Source of the DNA: Chryseobacterium cheonjiense
Lineage (GTDB): Bacteria; Bacteroidota; Bacteroidia; Flavobacteriales; Weeksellaceae
Assembly (NCBI RefSeq): GCF_012927265.1
Contig: NZ_JABBGF010000001.1
Coordinates: 62,001-126,000, forward strand
Length of the DNA: 64,000 nt
Direction: 5' to 3'
A program made the translations under genes and the position numbers. A model generated the notes under the pieces. That model was not told the DNA's origin, did no database searches, and saw nothing but the letters and a program-made list of their open reading frames with translations. Of the stretch, positions 1-7,885 are shown in pieces. Numbering within the stretch: position 1 is the stretch's first letter; every line of letters begins with the position of its first letter.

Positions 1-720
1 ATTATGGACGATCTGCGGGAAAAATGTCCGTGGGATCAGAAGCAAACGCTGGAATCGCTTCGGCATCTGACGCTGGAGGAAACTTATGAACTTTCGGATG
101 CGATTTTGCAGAATGATTTACAGGAAATCAAAAAAGAGCTGGGCGATGTATTGCTGCATCTGGTTTTTTATGCGAAGATCGGTTCGGAGAAAGAAAGTTT
201 CGATATTGCAGATGTCATTAATTCTTTAAATGAAAAACTGATTTTCCGCCATCCGCATATTTATGGCGATACCGAAGTCAAAGATGAAGAAGAGGTAAAG
301 CAGAACTGGGAAAAACTGAAGTTGAAAGAAGGTAACAAATCAATTCTGGGCGGGGTTCCGAAGAGTTTGCCGAGTATGGTAAAAGCATACAGAATTCAGG
401 ACAAAGTGAAAGGAATCGGCTTTGAATTTCACGATGCCGAAGATGCGTGGAAAAAAGTGGATGAAGAGATCCGCGAATTTCACGATGAAACAGACTTAGA
501 CAAAAAAGAGCAGGAGCTGGGCGATGTGTTTTTCTCCCTGATCAACTACGCAAGGATTGTAGGCATCAATCCGGATTCTGCATTGGAAAGAACCAATATA
601 AAATTCATTTCAAGATTTCAGAAAATGGAAAACTTAGCTTCGGAAAAAAATCTCAAGCTTGCCGATCTGTCGCTGGAAGAAATGGATGTTCTTTGGGAAG
701 AAGCAAAACAATTGCAGTAA
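1..720 (+). CDS. mazG: MazG nucleoside triphosphate pyrophosphohydrolase (5' partial)
   Basis: MazG hydrolyses nucleoside triphosphates to monophosphate and pyrophosphate, cleaning the nucleotide pool in the cytoplasm. The visible part holds two MazG repeats. The first carries the metal-binding pattern EETYE followed by KKELGDVLLH; the second carries EEIREF followed by KKEQELGDVFFS. The frame is open to the first base of the window and the first visible Met lies inside MDDLREKCPWDQKQ, a motif that normally sits about 20 residues into the protein. The true start is therefore upstream of the window. The stop is one base before the next start, so the FUSC gene is probably co-transcribed. Confidence 0.93.
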   Translation: MMDDLREKCPWDQKQTLESLRHLTLEETYELSDAILQNDLQEIKKELGDVLLHLVFYAKIGSEKESFDIADVINSLNEKLIFRHPHIYGDTEVKDEEEVKQNWEKLKLKEGNKSILGGVPKSLPSMVKAYRIQDKVKGIGFEFHDAEDAWKKVDEEIREFHDETDLDKKEQELGDVFFSLINYARIVGINPDSALERTNIKFISRFQKMENLASEKNLKLADLSLEEMDVLWEEAKQLQ

Positions 721-721
721 G

Positions 722-1801
722 ATGAAAGTACAGAATCCGGCACCTCACAGGTTTCAGTATTTATTGGAATTTAAACAAACCGAACGGAAATGGCATTTCC
801 CTTTTCTCGCGGCGCTGTGCATCGGAAGCTGCCTTTTCATCGGTTATTTTTCCGGAAAGCCTAACTACGGCGCACTTTCCAGTTTGGGAGCGCTTACGAT
901 TTTATATTTTACTTCGGCTCCGATTACGCAGAGAATGATTCATCTCGCTGTCTGCGCTTTTGGAATTGTTTTTTCGTTTTCCGTGAGTTCATTTTTCGGA
1001 TTTAATGCGTATGCAGGAGCCTTGTCACTGGGTTTAGTGTCTTTTTTAGCACATTTTATATCTTCCTACTATAAAATTCCGCCGCCGGGAAATTTTTTCT
1101 TCATCATGGTTGCGGCGATGGCCAGTACTTACACCTTTGATCTGGAAATGATTCCCACGAGAGTAGGGCTTGTGGCAATGGGAGCGATATTATCCTGTTC
1201 TTTGGCTTTTTTTTACTCGGTTTTTATTGAAAAAAGCAAAGTGGTAGCCGTACCGAGAAGAAGCTTCAATAAAAGAAGATATACCAAGTTTGTAGAAAGT
1301 ACGATTATCGGTTTCTTTATGGCGCTGACGTTAATTATTGGGCATCTTTTACATTTTAACAATACTTACTGGATTTCCATTGCAGCGGTTGCGATCATTC
1401 AGGGCAGAAATTTTGAGCACGTAAGACAAAGAAATATGCACAGGATTTTAGGAACCTTTATCGGAATCGGATTTGCGTGGATTATTCTGTTATTTAACCC
1501 GGAAAAGATTGTGATGATCGTTATTATCACAGTATTACAGTTTATTATTGAACTGCTCATTGTAAGGAATTACGGTTTTGCAGTCATTTTTATCACGCCG
1601 TTAACGATTCTTCTGGCAGAAACAGCGAGCCCGGTTTATCATCCTGTTGAAGCGCTGATGCAGGCAAGGCTGATCGATACGGTCATTGGCAGCCTCATTG
1701 GTCTTGCGGCCGGATTTTTTCTGCATCATCAGCAGATTATTAATAACTTAGAGAAAAATATCAGGTTCTCTTATTTTCAGTTTAAAAAATTAAAAAAATA
1801 A
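722..1801 (+). CDS. FUSC-family inner-membrane protein
   Basis: This 359-residue polytopic membrane protein has two blocks of hydrophobic helices, roughly residues 25-160 and 190-340, separated by a basic loop (KSKVVAVPRRSFNKRRYTK). The two-block layout is that of the FUSC / YccS-like family related to fusaric acid resistance and aromatic acid efflux proteins. The substrate cannot be read from the sequence. I chose the ATG at 722 because it lies one base after the mazG stop; the longer open frame starting at 659 would overlap mazG and adds no membrane segment. A lipoprotein gene starts 3 bases after its stop. Confidence 0.8.
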   Translation: MKVQNPAPHRFQYLLEFKQTERKWHFPFLAALCIGSCLFIGYFSGKPNYGALSSLGALTILYFTSAPITQRMIHLAVCAFGIVFSFSVSSFFGFNAYAGALSLGLVSFLAHFISSYYKIPPPGNFFFIMVAAMASTYTFDLEMIPTRVGLVAMGAILSCSLAFFYSVFIEKSKVVAVPRRSFNKRRYTKFVESTIIGFFMALTLIIGHLLHFNNTYWISIAAVAIIQGRNFEHVRQRNMHRILGTFIGIGFAWIILLFNPEKIVMIVIITVLQFIIELLIVRNYGFAVIFITPLTILLAETASPVYHPVEALMQARLIDTVIGSLIGLAAGFFLHHQQIINNLEKNIRFSYFQFKKLKK

Positions 1802-1803
1802 AT

Positions 1804-2676
1804 ATGTTGCGCGTTCTTGTTTTATCAGCATTCCTTTTGCTCAGCTGCAATCCCAAAGCTCAGGATTCTCAGAAGTCCGCCAATGCGCTTACCGTTGAGT
1901 TTTCTTTGCCTAAAAAGCTTAAGGAAGTTTCCGGCATTACTTTATCGAAAGATAAAAAAACAATCTGGGCTATTGAAGACCAGGGCAATAAAAATGTGAT
2001 TTACGGCCTCGACAGAAAGGGAAACCAGATTGCGGATGTTCTTGTAGAAAATGCCGAGAACCACGACTGGGAGGATATCACAACAGATGTTCAGGGAAAT
2101 ATTTACATCGGTGACTTTGGAAATAATGAAAACGACAGGCGCAATTTATCGATTTTAAAAGTTGACTTAAAAGAGGTTTCCCAAAAATCCACAAACGTTA
2201 CCCAGACCACAACGTTTCATTATGAAGGACAGAAGGAATTTCCGCCAAAAAAATCCCACTGGCTCTATGACTGTGAAGCTTTCGTAGAAAAAGACGGCTA
2301 CTTTTACCTCTTCACCAAAAACAGAAGCAAAGGTTTCGACGGGACTTTTCTTGTTTTTCAGATTCCTAATAAAGCCGGTGATTTTGAAGCGAAATTAATT
2401 GCAACACTAAAGCTGCAGGGAGGATACAGCGATGCGGCCATTACTTCAGCGGCTATTAACAGCAGAAACCAGGTTGTACTGCTTACTCATAAGAATGTTT
2501 ATATGCTTTCATCTCTTTTTGATAAAAATTTTAAAACAGCGGTTATTCAAAAAACTCCGTTGAACCATAATTCCCAAAAAGAAGCTATTGTATATCTTGA
2601 TGATAGAACTGTGCTCATTGCCGATGAAAAGGACGGAAAAGAAGGAGGGAATGTGTATAAGTTTAGCTTAAAATAA
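1804..2676 (+). CDS. Lipoprotein with SdiA-regulated / beta-propeller-like fold
   Basis: The 290-residue product begins with a short hydrophobic segment ending in LLLSC, a lipobox with Cys15, so it should be a lipidated envelope protein. The rest has repeated strand-rich units (KEVSGITLSKDKKTIWAIED, HDWEDITTDVQGNIYIGDFG, KEAIVYLDDRTVLIADE) that resemble the SdiA-regulated / NHL-like propeller proteins common in Flavobacteriia. Their biochemical role is not known. It is last in the mazG-FUSC unit and is followed by a REP-like repeat and a strong terminator. Confidence 0.7.
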   Translation: MLRVLVLSAFLLLSCNPKAQDSQKSANALTVEFSLPKKLKEVSGITLSKDKKTIWAIEDQGNKNVIYGLDRKGNQIADVLVENAENHDWEDITTDVQGNIYIGDFGNNENDRRNLSILKVDLKEVSQKSTNVTQTTTFHYEGQKEFPPKKSHWLYDCEAFVEKDGYFYLFTKNRSKGFDGTFLVFQIPNKAGDFEAKLIATLKLQGGYSDAAITSAAINSRNQVVLLTHKNVYMLSSLFDKNFKTAVIQKTPLNHNSQKEAIVYLDDRTVLIADEKDGKEGGNVYKFSLK

Positions 2677-2731
2677 GATAATTTTGACGGCAACTGAAAT
2701 TTCAGTAGTTATATTGTTTTTACTATAAAGA

Positions 2732-2805
2732 CTTCGACAGGCTCAGTCTGATACAGCTACAAAATAACAGGTGGTATTAGGAATGTCATGCTGAGCTTGC
2801 CGAAG
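2732..2805. repeat. REP-like imperfect palindrome
   Basis: CTTCGACAGGCTCAG at 2732-2746 and CTGAGCTTGCCGAAG at 2791-2805 are reverse complements at 13 of 15 positions, separated by 44 bases. Such CTTCGACAGGCTCAG-type arms are common between genes in Chryseobacterium and relatives. It lies between the end of a rightward unit and a terminator. Confidence 0.6.
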
Positions 2806-2854
2806 CATCTTTCTACTCAAAAACAGATCTTATTGTTCAAATTAAAATAAAATA

Positions 2855-2881
2855 AAAACCGCAGAAATTTCTGCGGTTTTT
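2855..2881. terminator. Bidirectional rho-independent terminator
   Basis: A perfect palindrome, 13 bp per arm (AAAACCGCAGAAA and its complement), ends in a T run on both strands. It separates the rightward lipoprotein gene from the leftward phosphoesterase gene and can serve both. Confidence 0.9.
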
Positions 2882-2906
2882 TATGTAAAATGTACAGCCG
2901 TTACAT

Positions 2907-5900
2907 CTAAAAAGTCATTCCCACACCTCCTGAAATCCTTCCGCCATCGGTTCCGTAGAAGTAATTCAGTCTTGCGGAGAACATTTCAACAATGCTCAGC
3001 CAGAATCCTGCCCCTACAGACTGATGCCATTTTCTGGAATCTTCATGATCATTCCACACCCTTCCGATATCATAGCCGAGTAAAACTCCCATATTCGCAG
3101 GGACAATATTATTTTTCACCCTTCCGAAATCCCATCGGATCTCCGAGTTGTTGGTAAAATACGATTTTCCTGAAAACCGGTCGTTCCGGAATGCTCTCAT
3201 TCCATTATTACCGCCAATAGCAGCAGCCTGATAGAATTCAAAATTGTTATTGTTAATCCACATTACATTGCTGGAATTGGCAAACACGAAATTCCCTCTG
3301 CTGTCTAATCTATGATCTACGGATAAAGTTCCTTTTAAAATTAAAAAATTTCTCTTCGTATCGTTAAGATTGGTTTTCCAGTCTGCATTTACTTTGAACT
3401 CCATTCCTAAGGTAGGGAAAGCCGTATTATCCAGGTTTTTATATCCGAACGTATAATTGGCGCCTGCAAACTGCTGGTTGTCAAAAACTTCAGGTCTTAC
3501 ATCAGGAGAAAGATCTACAAAGCGGTCTCCATTGCGCTGAACTTTGTTATTTTCAAAGGTCAGCTGAAACTGGTTGAAGATATTTGTCCAGCTTTTTTTA
3601 GAGATAGAAGGGGCAAAATTAATTTTGGAAATTCGGGTCCTGTTGAATTTCCGTTCTGTGTTTTCTTTATCATATTCACTTTCATTGGACAGTCCGAAAA
3701 AGTTTTCTGCAAATCGGGGGGTCGTAAAACCTGCATCAAGATTGAAATCCCAGCTTCCGATCGCTTTTTTAAAGATTCCTTTGTAGGCTGCATTGAAGCC
3801 ACCTGTCGCTGTGTAAAAATTAACTTTCAGGCTGTGTTTCTGGGTATAAGGAGAACGGATAAAATTATTCACCGTATAATTGGCCAGAAAGCCCAGAATT
3901 ACGCCGTCATCGGGGTTAAAGTCTGCATTGGGATAGCCGGCAAAGAAATTATATTTAGGATGTTTGTAATTGTAGGTATTGATGTCATAATCATCCGAAA
4001 TATTTTTTGTTGCTCCGTGGGTGTTGTAGGTATTATTCTGCGATTTAAAATCGTAAATTTTCACCTTCTTGCCATCGGCAACATTATAAGTATCATTATT
4101 ATATCCTCCGATCAGCCTGATATTCATCTTTGGCCTGCCGTCTCCTGAAACTTCATAAACATCATCGTCTTCCAATCCGTAGATCCATAGTTCTTTGGTT
4201 TTGGAATCGTCATAGGTTTTTTCAAAAACCAGTTCAGGATTTTCTTTCTTTTTATCTAATTTGTATTGTTTTACATTAACTGAATTTCCCGTTTTGGTAA
4301 CGACAAATTTATCAGGATTCACCGTTCCTGCCAACGGAACTTTTTTCTGAAGCACATCGTAATATTGTGAAGCGTACGTTTCAAGCTTTATTTTTCTTGC
4401 TTTTAGTTTTCTCTGAATATCGGTAATGGTTTCGTCCTGTACTTCTTTTGGTAAATTTCTAAAAGCGTTATCAATATCCTCATCCGTAAGATGTTCCTGG
4501 ATGTATTTTGCCTGCGCCATCCATTGTTCCTCAGTGGCCCCTTTCAGAAAAACGAGATCAAGAGGATAAGGTTCCATTGCCAGCCATTTTACGCTCTTAA
4601 TGTCATCTTTAAATGTTTTCATATGGCGGATGGCCGGAATGTTCATGATAATTTTGAAAGCATTTCCGTCGTATTTACTGAAGGCCTGATCTCTATCCCT
4701 AGGAATCGGTTTATACACTACTTTATCACCTTCCTGATATTCGGCCCATTTCCATTGGTCGGAATGCCGGTCCCAATCGCCAATCAGCATATCAAAAAGT
4801 CTTGCTCTGATGTACAGTTCCTGGTCTACAGAATATTTGTAATTTTTATTAAAATTTTTCAGAACATCATCCGTCGAAACAATATCTTTTGCATTATCCA
4901 GTGATGCGAGGGTCTTAGGATCTGAAGAAAAACGTTCTTCAATCATGTACATTTCATCCCCGTAATTGATGTTATATTCTCCCAGTGCTTTTTGCTTCGG
5001 GATATAAAATAACCTTGGATTGCTGTGGTAAAGATTCACCTTATCGGCCATATTTCCTACGGCAAAAGGAGTAAAAGGATGGTTAGTTGTATAAAAATCC
5101 AGAAGAAATCTTTCAGGGAAAGTATTATTAAGCTCATTTCCAAAAGTACTTTTCTTAAACGCCATATTGTTAAGGAAGCGCACAGCACTTTTTTTAACCC
5201 CTCTCATGACAAACTCCTGCCCATCCCGGGATTTCAGTCTTAAGCTGTTCGATTGGTTTCCGCCACCTTCCCGGAAAGGAGTGTAGCCGCCATCCAATGT
5301 GGAAATATTAGCTGTAGGTGCTTCAATAGGCATCCCATAGTATTTTCTGTAATGATCTCCCCAGAGCCATCTGTAAAATTTCCTTTTCTGGGTCAGTTTT
5401 TCCGGGTATACGGTTGAGGTTACCGTTGAAGGAAAAGAATCAGGGTAGTTGTTTACAAAACTCGCCGGTTTTTCAGTCACCTGGATATGCGAGAGTTGTT
5501 CTAAAGAATTATTTTTTGTCGAGAAATATTCTACATCCGAGCTTTTATCTTTTCTGATATTTAATACGGCAAAACCACTTCCTCCGTAGGAAAAGTCGGT
5601 TTTTTCTCCGATAGTAGCCGGATCGACCTTAGAACCTGCACCGCTTACAATTTGTCTGATATTGCTGAACTCATGATACTGCAGATTATGATCGTGCCCG
5701 GAAACGAAGATGATATTTTCCTTTTCCTGAACAATACTTTTTATCCGGTTGGCAAGATCTGCATAATGCTGGTTGTTAAGGTCTTCCGGACTTGCTCCGG
5801 AGGAACTTCTTACCACATTGATAAGGCTTGAAACTACGGGAACCGGAATTTTACTTTTTAAAGGAAATAAATGAGATTTTGCAGAGCTGTATCCTGCGTG

Positions 5901-6623
5901 TGTTCCACTGCTGATGATGGGGTGATGTAGTGCAACTATGATCCGCTTATCCTGATTTTTATTAATTAAATCTTTAAATTCGGTGAAAAGGTCTTCTCTG
6001 GTCTTGATGTCACAGTTTTTATTGATTCCGGGATAGTTGTCCCAGTTCAGCAACGCCCATTCCGAATCGATTACAATTAATTTTATATCTTTCGTAAGGC
6101 TGATGTCATCGATAGGGCAGGAATTTTTGGGAAGAAATGCTTTTTTATCGTTTAAATAATTTTTCACGAAATCTTCCTGAGCTTTTAGCCCGTCAAGGCC
6201 GCTGTACCAGTCATGGTTTCCGGGAATAACGAGAGTTTTGCCTTTATAGTTTTTTACAATAGAAAGCTGGTCTTCGAGTTTTTGTTTGGCTAATGCGTAA
6301 TCTTTATCAGACTCTTTCGGCATTCCGTGCGGGTAAATATTATCACCCAGGAAAATCAGCATTGAATTGCTTCCTGCAGCTTCAAGCCTGTCTTTCAGCA
6401 AATGTAAAGTATTCTGAGACTGAGGCTCATCGGCATTGCCTGCATCTCCTACAAGAAACAAGGTAAAGTCATTTTCGGATTTTACATCAGAATTATTGAC
6501 TTCAGATAAGTTTTTACCCTTTTTTACGTTATATGTTGCGCAGGAGTAGAGCACTCCGGCAGACAATACGAACCTAAGAGCAAGAGAAGTGTTTTTTAGA
6601 TGAGTTTTCAAGTATAAATTCAT
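2907..6623 (-). CDS. Metallophosphoesterase fused to an outer-membrane beta-barrel
   Basis: The 1238-residue protein starts with a lipoprotein-like signal (FVLSAGVLYSC). Residues about 50-340 form a calcineurin-like metallophosphoesterase with VGDAGN, LGDNIYP, GNHDW, LHHPI and SGHDHN, that is, all five metal-binding motifs. The middle is unassigned. The last 300 or so residues are alternating aromatic and glycine strands ending in GGVGMTF, as in surface-antigen (BamA/TamA-like) barrels, with a terminal Phe expected for barrel insertion. I infer a cell-surface phosphatase anchored by its own barrel; the substrate is unknown. Its start lies only 26 bases from the start of the divergent HD-domain gene. 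Confidence 0.82.
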   Translation of the reverse strand: MNLYLKTHLKNTSLALRFVLSAGVLYSCATYNVKKGKNLSEVNNSDVKSENDFTLFLVGDAGNADEPQSQNTLHLLKDRLEAAGSNSMLIFLGDNIYPHGMPKESDKDYALAKQKLEDQLSIVKNYKGKTLVIPGNHDWYSGLDGLKAQEDFVKNYLNDKKAFLPKNSCPIDDISLTKDIKLIVIDSEWALLNWDNYPGINKNCDIKTREDLFTEFKDLINKNQDKRIIVALHHPIISSGTHAGYSSAKSHLFPLKSKIPVPVVSSLINVVRSSSGASPEDLNNQHYADLANRIKSIVQEKENIIFVSGHDHNLQYHEFSNIRQIVSGAGSKVDPATIGEKTDFSYGGSGFAVLNIRKDKSSDVEYFSTKNNSLEQLSHIQVTEKPASFVNNYPDSFPSTVTSTVYPEKLTQKRKFYRWLWGDHYRKYYGMPIEAPTANISTLDGGYTPFREGGGNQSNSLRLKSRDGQEFVMRGVKKSAVRFLNNMAFKKSTFGNELNNTFPERFLLDFYTTNHPFTPFAVGNMADKVNLYHSNPRLFYIPKQKALGEYNINYGDEMYMIEERFSSDPKTLASLDNAKDIVSTDDVLKNFNKNYKYSVDQELYIRARLFDMLIGDWDRHSDQWKWAEYQEGDKVVYKPIPRDRDQAFSKYDGNAFKIIMNIPAIRHMKTFKDDIKSVKWLAMEPYPLDLVFLKGATEEQWMAQAKYIQEHLTDEDIDNAFRNLPKEVQDETITDIQRKLKARKIKLETYASQYYDVLQKKVPLAGTVNPDKFVVTKTGNSVNVKQYKLDKKKENPELVFEKTYDDSKTKELWIYGLEDDDVYEVSGDGRPKMNIRLIGGYNNDTYNVADGKKVKIYDFKSQNNTYNTHGATKNISDDYDINTYNYKHPKYNFFAGYPNADFNPDDGVILGFLANYTVNNFIRSPYTQKHSLKVNFYTATGGFNAAYKGIFKKAIGSWDFNLDAGFTTPRFAENFFGLSNESEYDKENTERKFNRTRISKINFAPSISKKSWTNIFNQFQLTFENNKVQRNGDRFVDLSPDVRPEVFDNQQFAGANYTFGYKNLDNTAFPTLGMEFKVNADWKTNLNDTKRNFLILKGTLSVDHRLDSRGNFVFANSSNVMWINNNNFEFYQAAAIGGNNGMRAFRNDRFSGKSYFTNNSEIRWDFGRVKNNIVPANMGVLLGYDIGRVWNDHEDSRKWHQSVGAGFWLSIVEMFSARLNYFYGTDGGRISGGVGMTF

Positions 6624-6649
6624 AAATTTACATTAACAAAATTTCGGTG

Positions 6650-7834
6650 ATGGACATTTTAAAAAAAGCCAAAGATTATGTTGAGACCTTATTCAAAGAT
6701 AAGCTATCTTCGGTATACTTTTATCATAATTTTATACATACAACATTTACGGTAAATAAAGCTGAGGAGATCCTGAAAAACACGCCTGTTTCTGAAAAAG
6801 ATCAGGAAAAGGTATTGCTTGCACTTTGGTTTCATGATACTGGATACATAGAATGTGCCAAAGACCACGAAGAAAAGGGTGCAGAGATAGCAAAAAGTTT
6901 TCTTCAGAAAGAAAATTATCCTGAAAATGATATTAATGAGATTGTAAAGCTGATTTTAGCTACAAAGATTACCTATGATCCCCAGAATCTTCTGGAAGAA
7001 ATTGTAAAGGACGCAGACTGCAGCCATTTTGCAAGCCACGATTACAATGATATTTCCGACGCCCTAAGAAAAGAGTGGGAGCTTACCAATGTAAGATGTT
7101 TCTCTAATGACGAATGGAATGCGGGCAATCTGGATATGCTGAAAAACCGGCATCAGTTTTATACCGATTATGCAAAAAGCGCCTGGCAGCCGCTAAAGGA
7201 AAAAAATATCAAAAAAATTGAAAAGAAATTAGAAAAAGAAGACGGTAAAAAAGACGGCTCAGAAAATAAAAAAGAAAAGGATAAGGATAAGGAAAAAGAT
7301 CCTAAGCCGGACAGAAGTGTTGATACGCTTTTCAGGGTTACGCTGAGTAATCACACAAGACTGAGTGATATTGCCGACAGCAAGGCCAATATTCTGCTTT
7401 CTGTAAATGCCATTATTATTTCGGTTTGTCTTTCGGTATTGGTTCCAAAGCTGGATACCCCGAAAAATTCGCATCTTATTATTCCGAGTTTTATTTTGCT
7501 TTTGTCGGCGGTTCTTACCATTATATTTGCCATCTTGTCGACAAAGCCTAATGTCACAAAGACTAAATTCAGTCTTCAGGATGTGGCTGACAGAAAAGTA
7601 AACTTACTGTTCTTTGGTAATTTTAACAGAATGCTGTTTGATGATTATCAGAGTGCCATGAATGTTTTGATCAAAGACAGGGATTACATTTATGATTCTA
7701 TGGTAAAGGATCTGTACTATCTCGGAAAAGTGCTGGACCGAAAATACAGGCTTTTGTCAATCACCTACAAGATTTTTATGGCAGGAATCATAATTTCCGT
7801 ACTCTCTTTCGGATATGCTTTTTTAAGCCTTTAG
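6650..7834 (+). CDS. HD-domain phosphohydrolase fused to a PycTM-type membrane domain
   Basis: The first ~180 residues form an HD domain, with HNFIHT, the metal-binding pair in ALWFHDTGY (His62-Asp63) and the later DADCSHF. A lysine- and glutamate-rich linker (about residues 185-225) leads to a C-terminal region with four hydrophobic helices. Its motif DSLFRVTLSNH..LSDIADSKANILLSVNA-like pattern is that of DUF5706 / PycTM, the membrane effector of Pycsar anti-phage systems that responds to cCMP or cUMP. No nucleotide cyclase gene is adjacent. HD domains often cleave cyclic or linear nucleotides, so self-control by signal degradation is possible but inferred. The frame opens with GTG at 6647; I prefer the ATG at 6650. 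Confidence 0.78.
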   Translation: MDILKKAKDYVETLFKDKLSSVYFYHNFIHTTFTVNKAEEILKNTPVSEKDQEKVLLALWFHDTGYIECAKDHEEKGAEIAKSFLQKENYPENDINEIVKLILATKITYDPQNLLEEIVKDADCSHFASHDYNDISDALRKEWELTNVRCFSNDEWNAGNLDMLKNRHQFYTDYAKSAWQPLKEKNIKKIEKKLEKEDGKKDGSENKKEKDKDKEKDPKPDRSVDTLFRVTLSNHTRLSDIADSKANILLSVNAIIISVCLSVLVPKLDTPKNSHLIIPSFILLLSAVLTIIFAILSTKPNVTKTKFSLQDVADRKVNLLFFGNFNRMLFDDYQSAMNVLIKDRDYIYDSMVKDLYYLGKVLDRKYRLLSITYKIFMAGIIISVLSFGYAFLSL

Positions 7835-7853
7835 AATATACATTTTTTAATGA

Positions 7854-7882
7854 AAAACTCATCCTGCTTTGGATGAGTTTTT
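7854..7882. terminator. Bidirectional rho-independent terminator
   Basis: AAAACTCATCC at 7854-7864 pairs perfectly with 7871-7881 around a six-base loop, with T runs on both sides. It lies between two convergent genes. Confidence 0.9.
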
Positions 7883-7885
7883 ATT

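Noticed and set aside
2972..5243. Plus-strand frames opposite the phosphoesterase-barrel gene
   Set aside because: They are antisense shadows of a well-supported gene, with no family motifs of their own.
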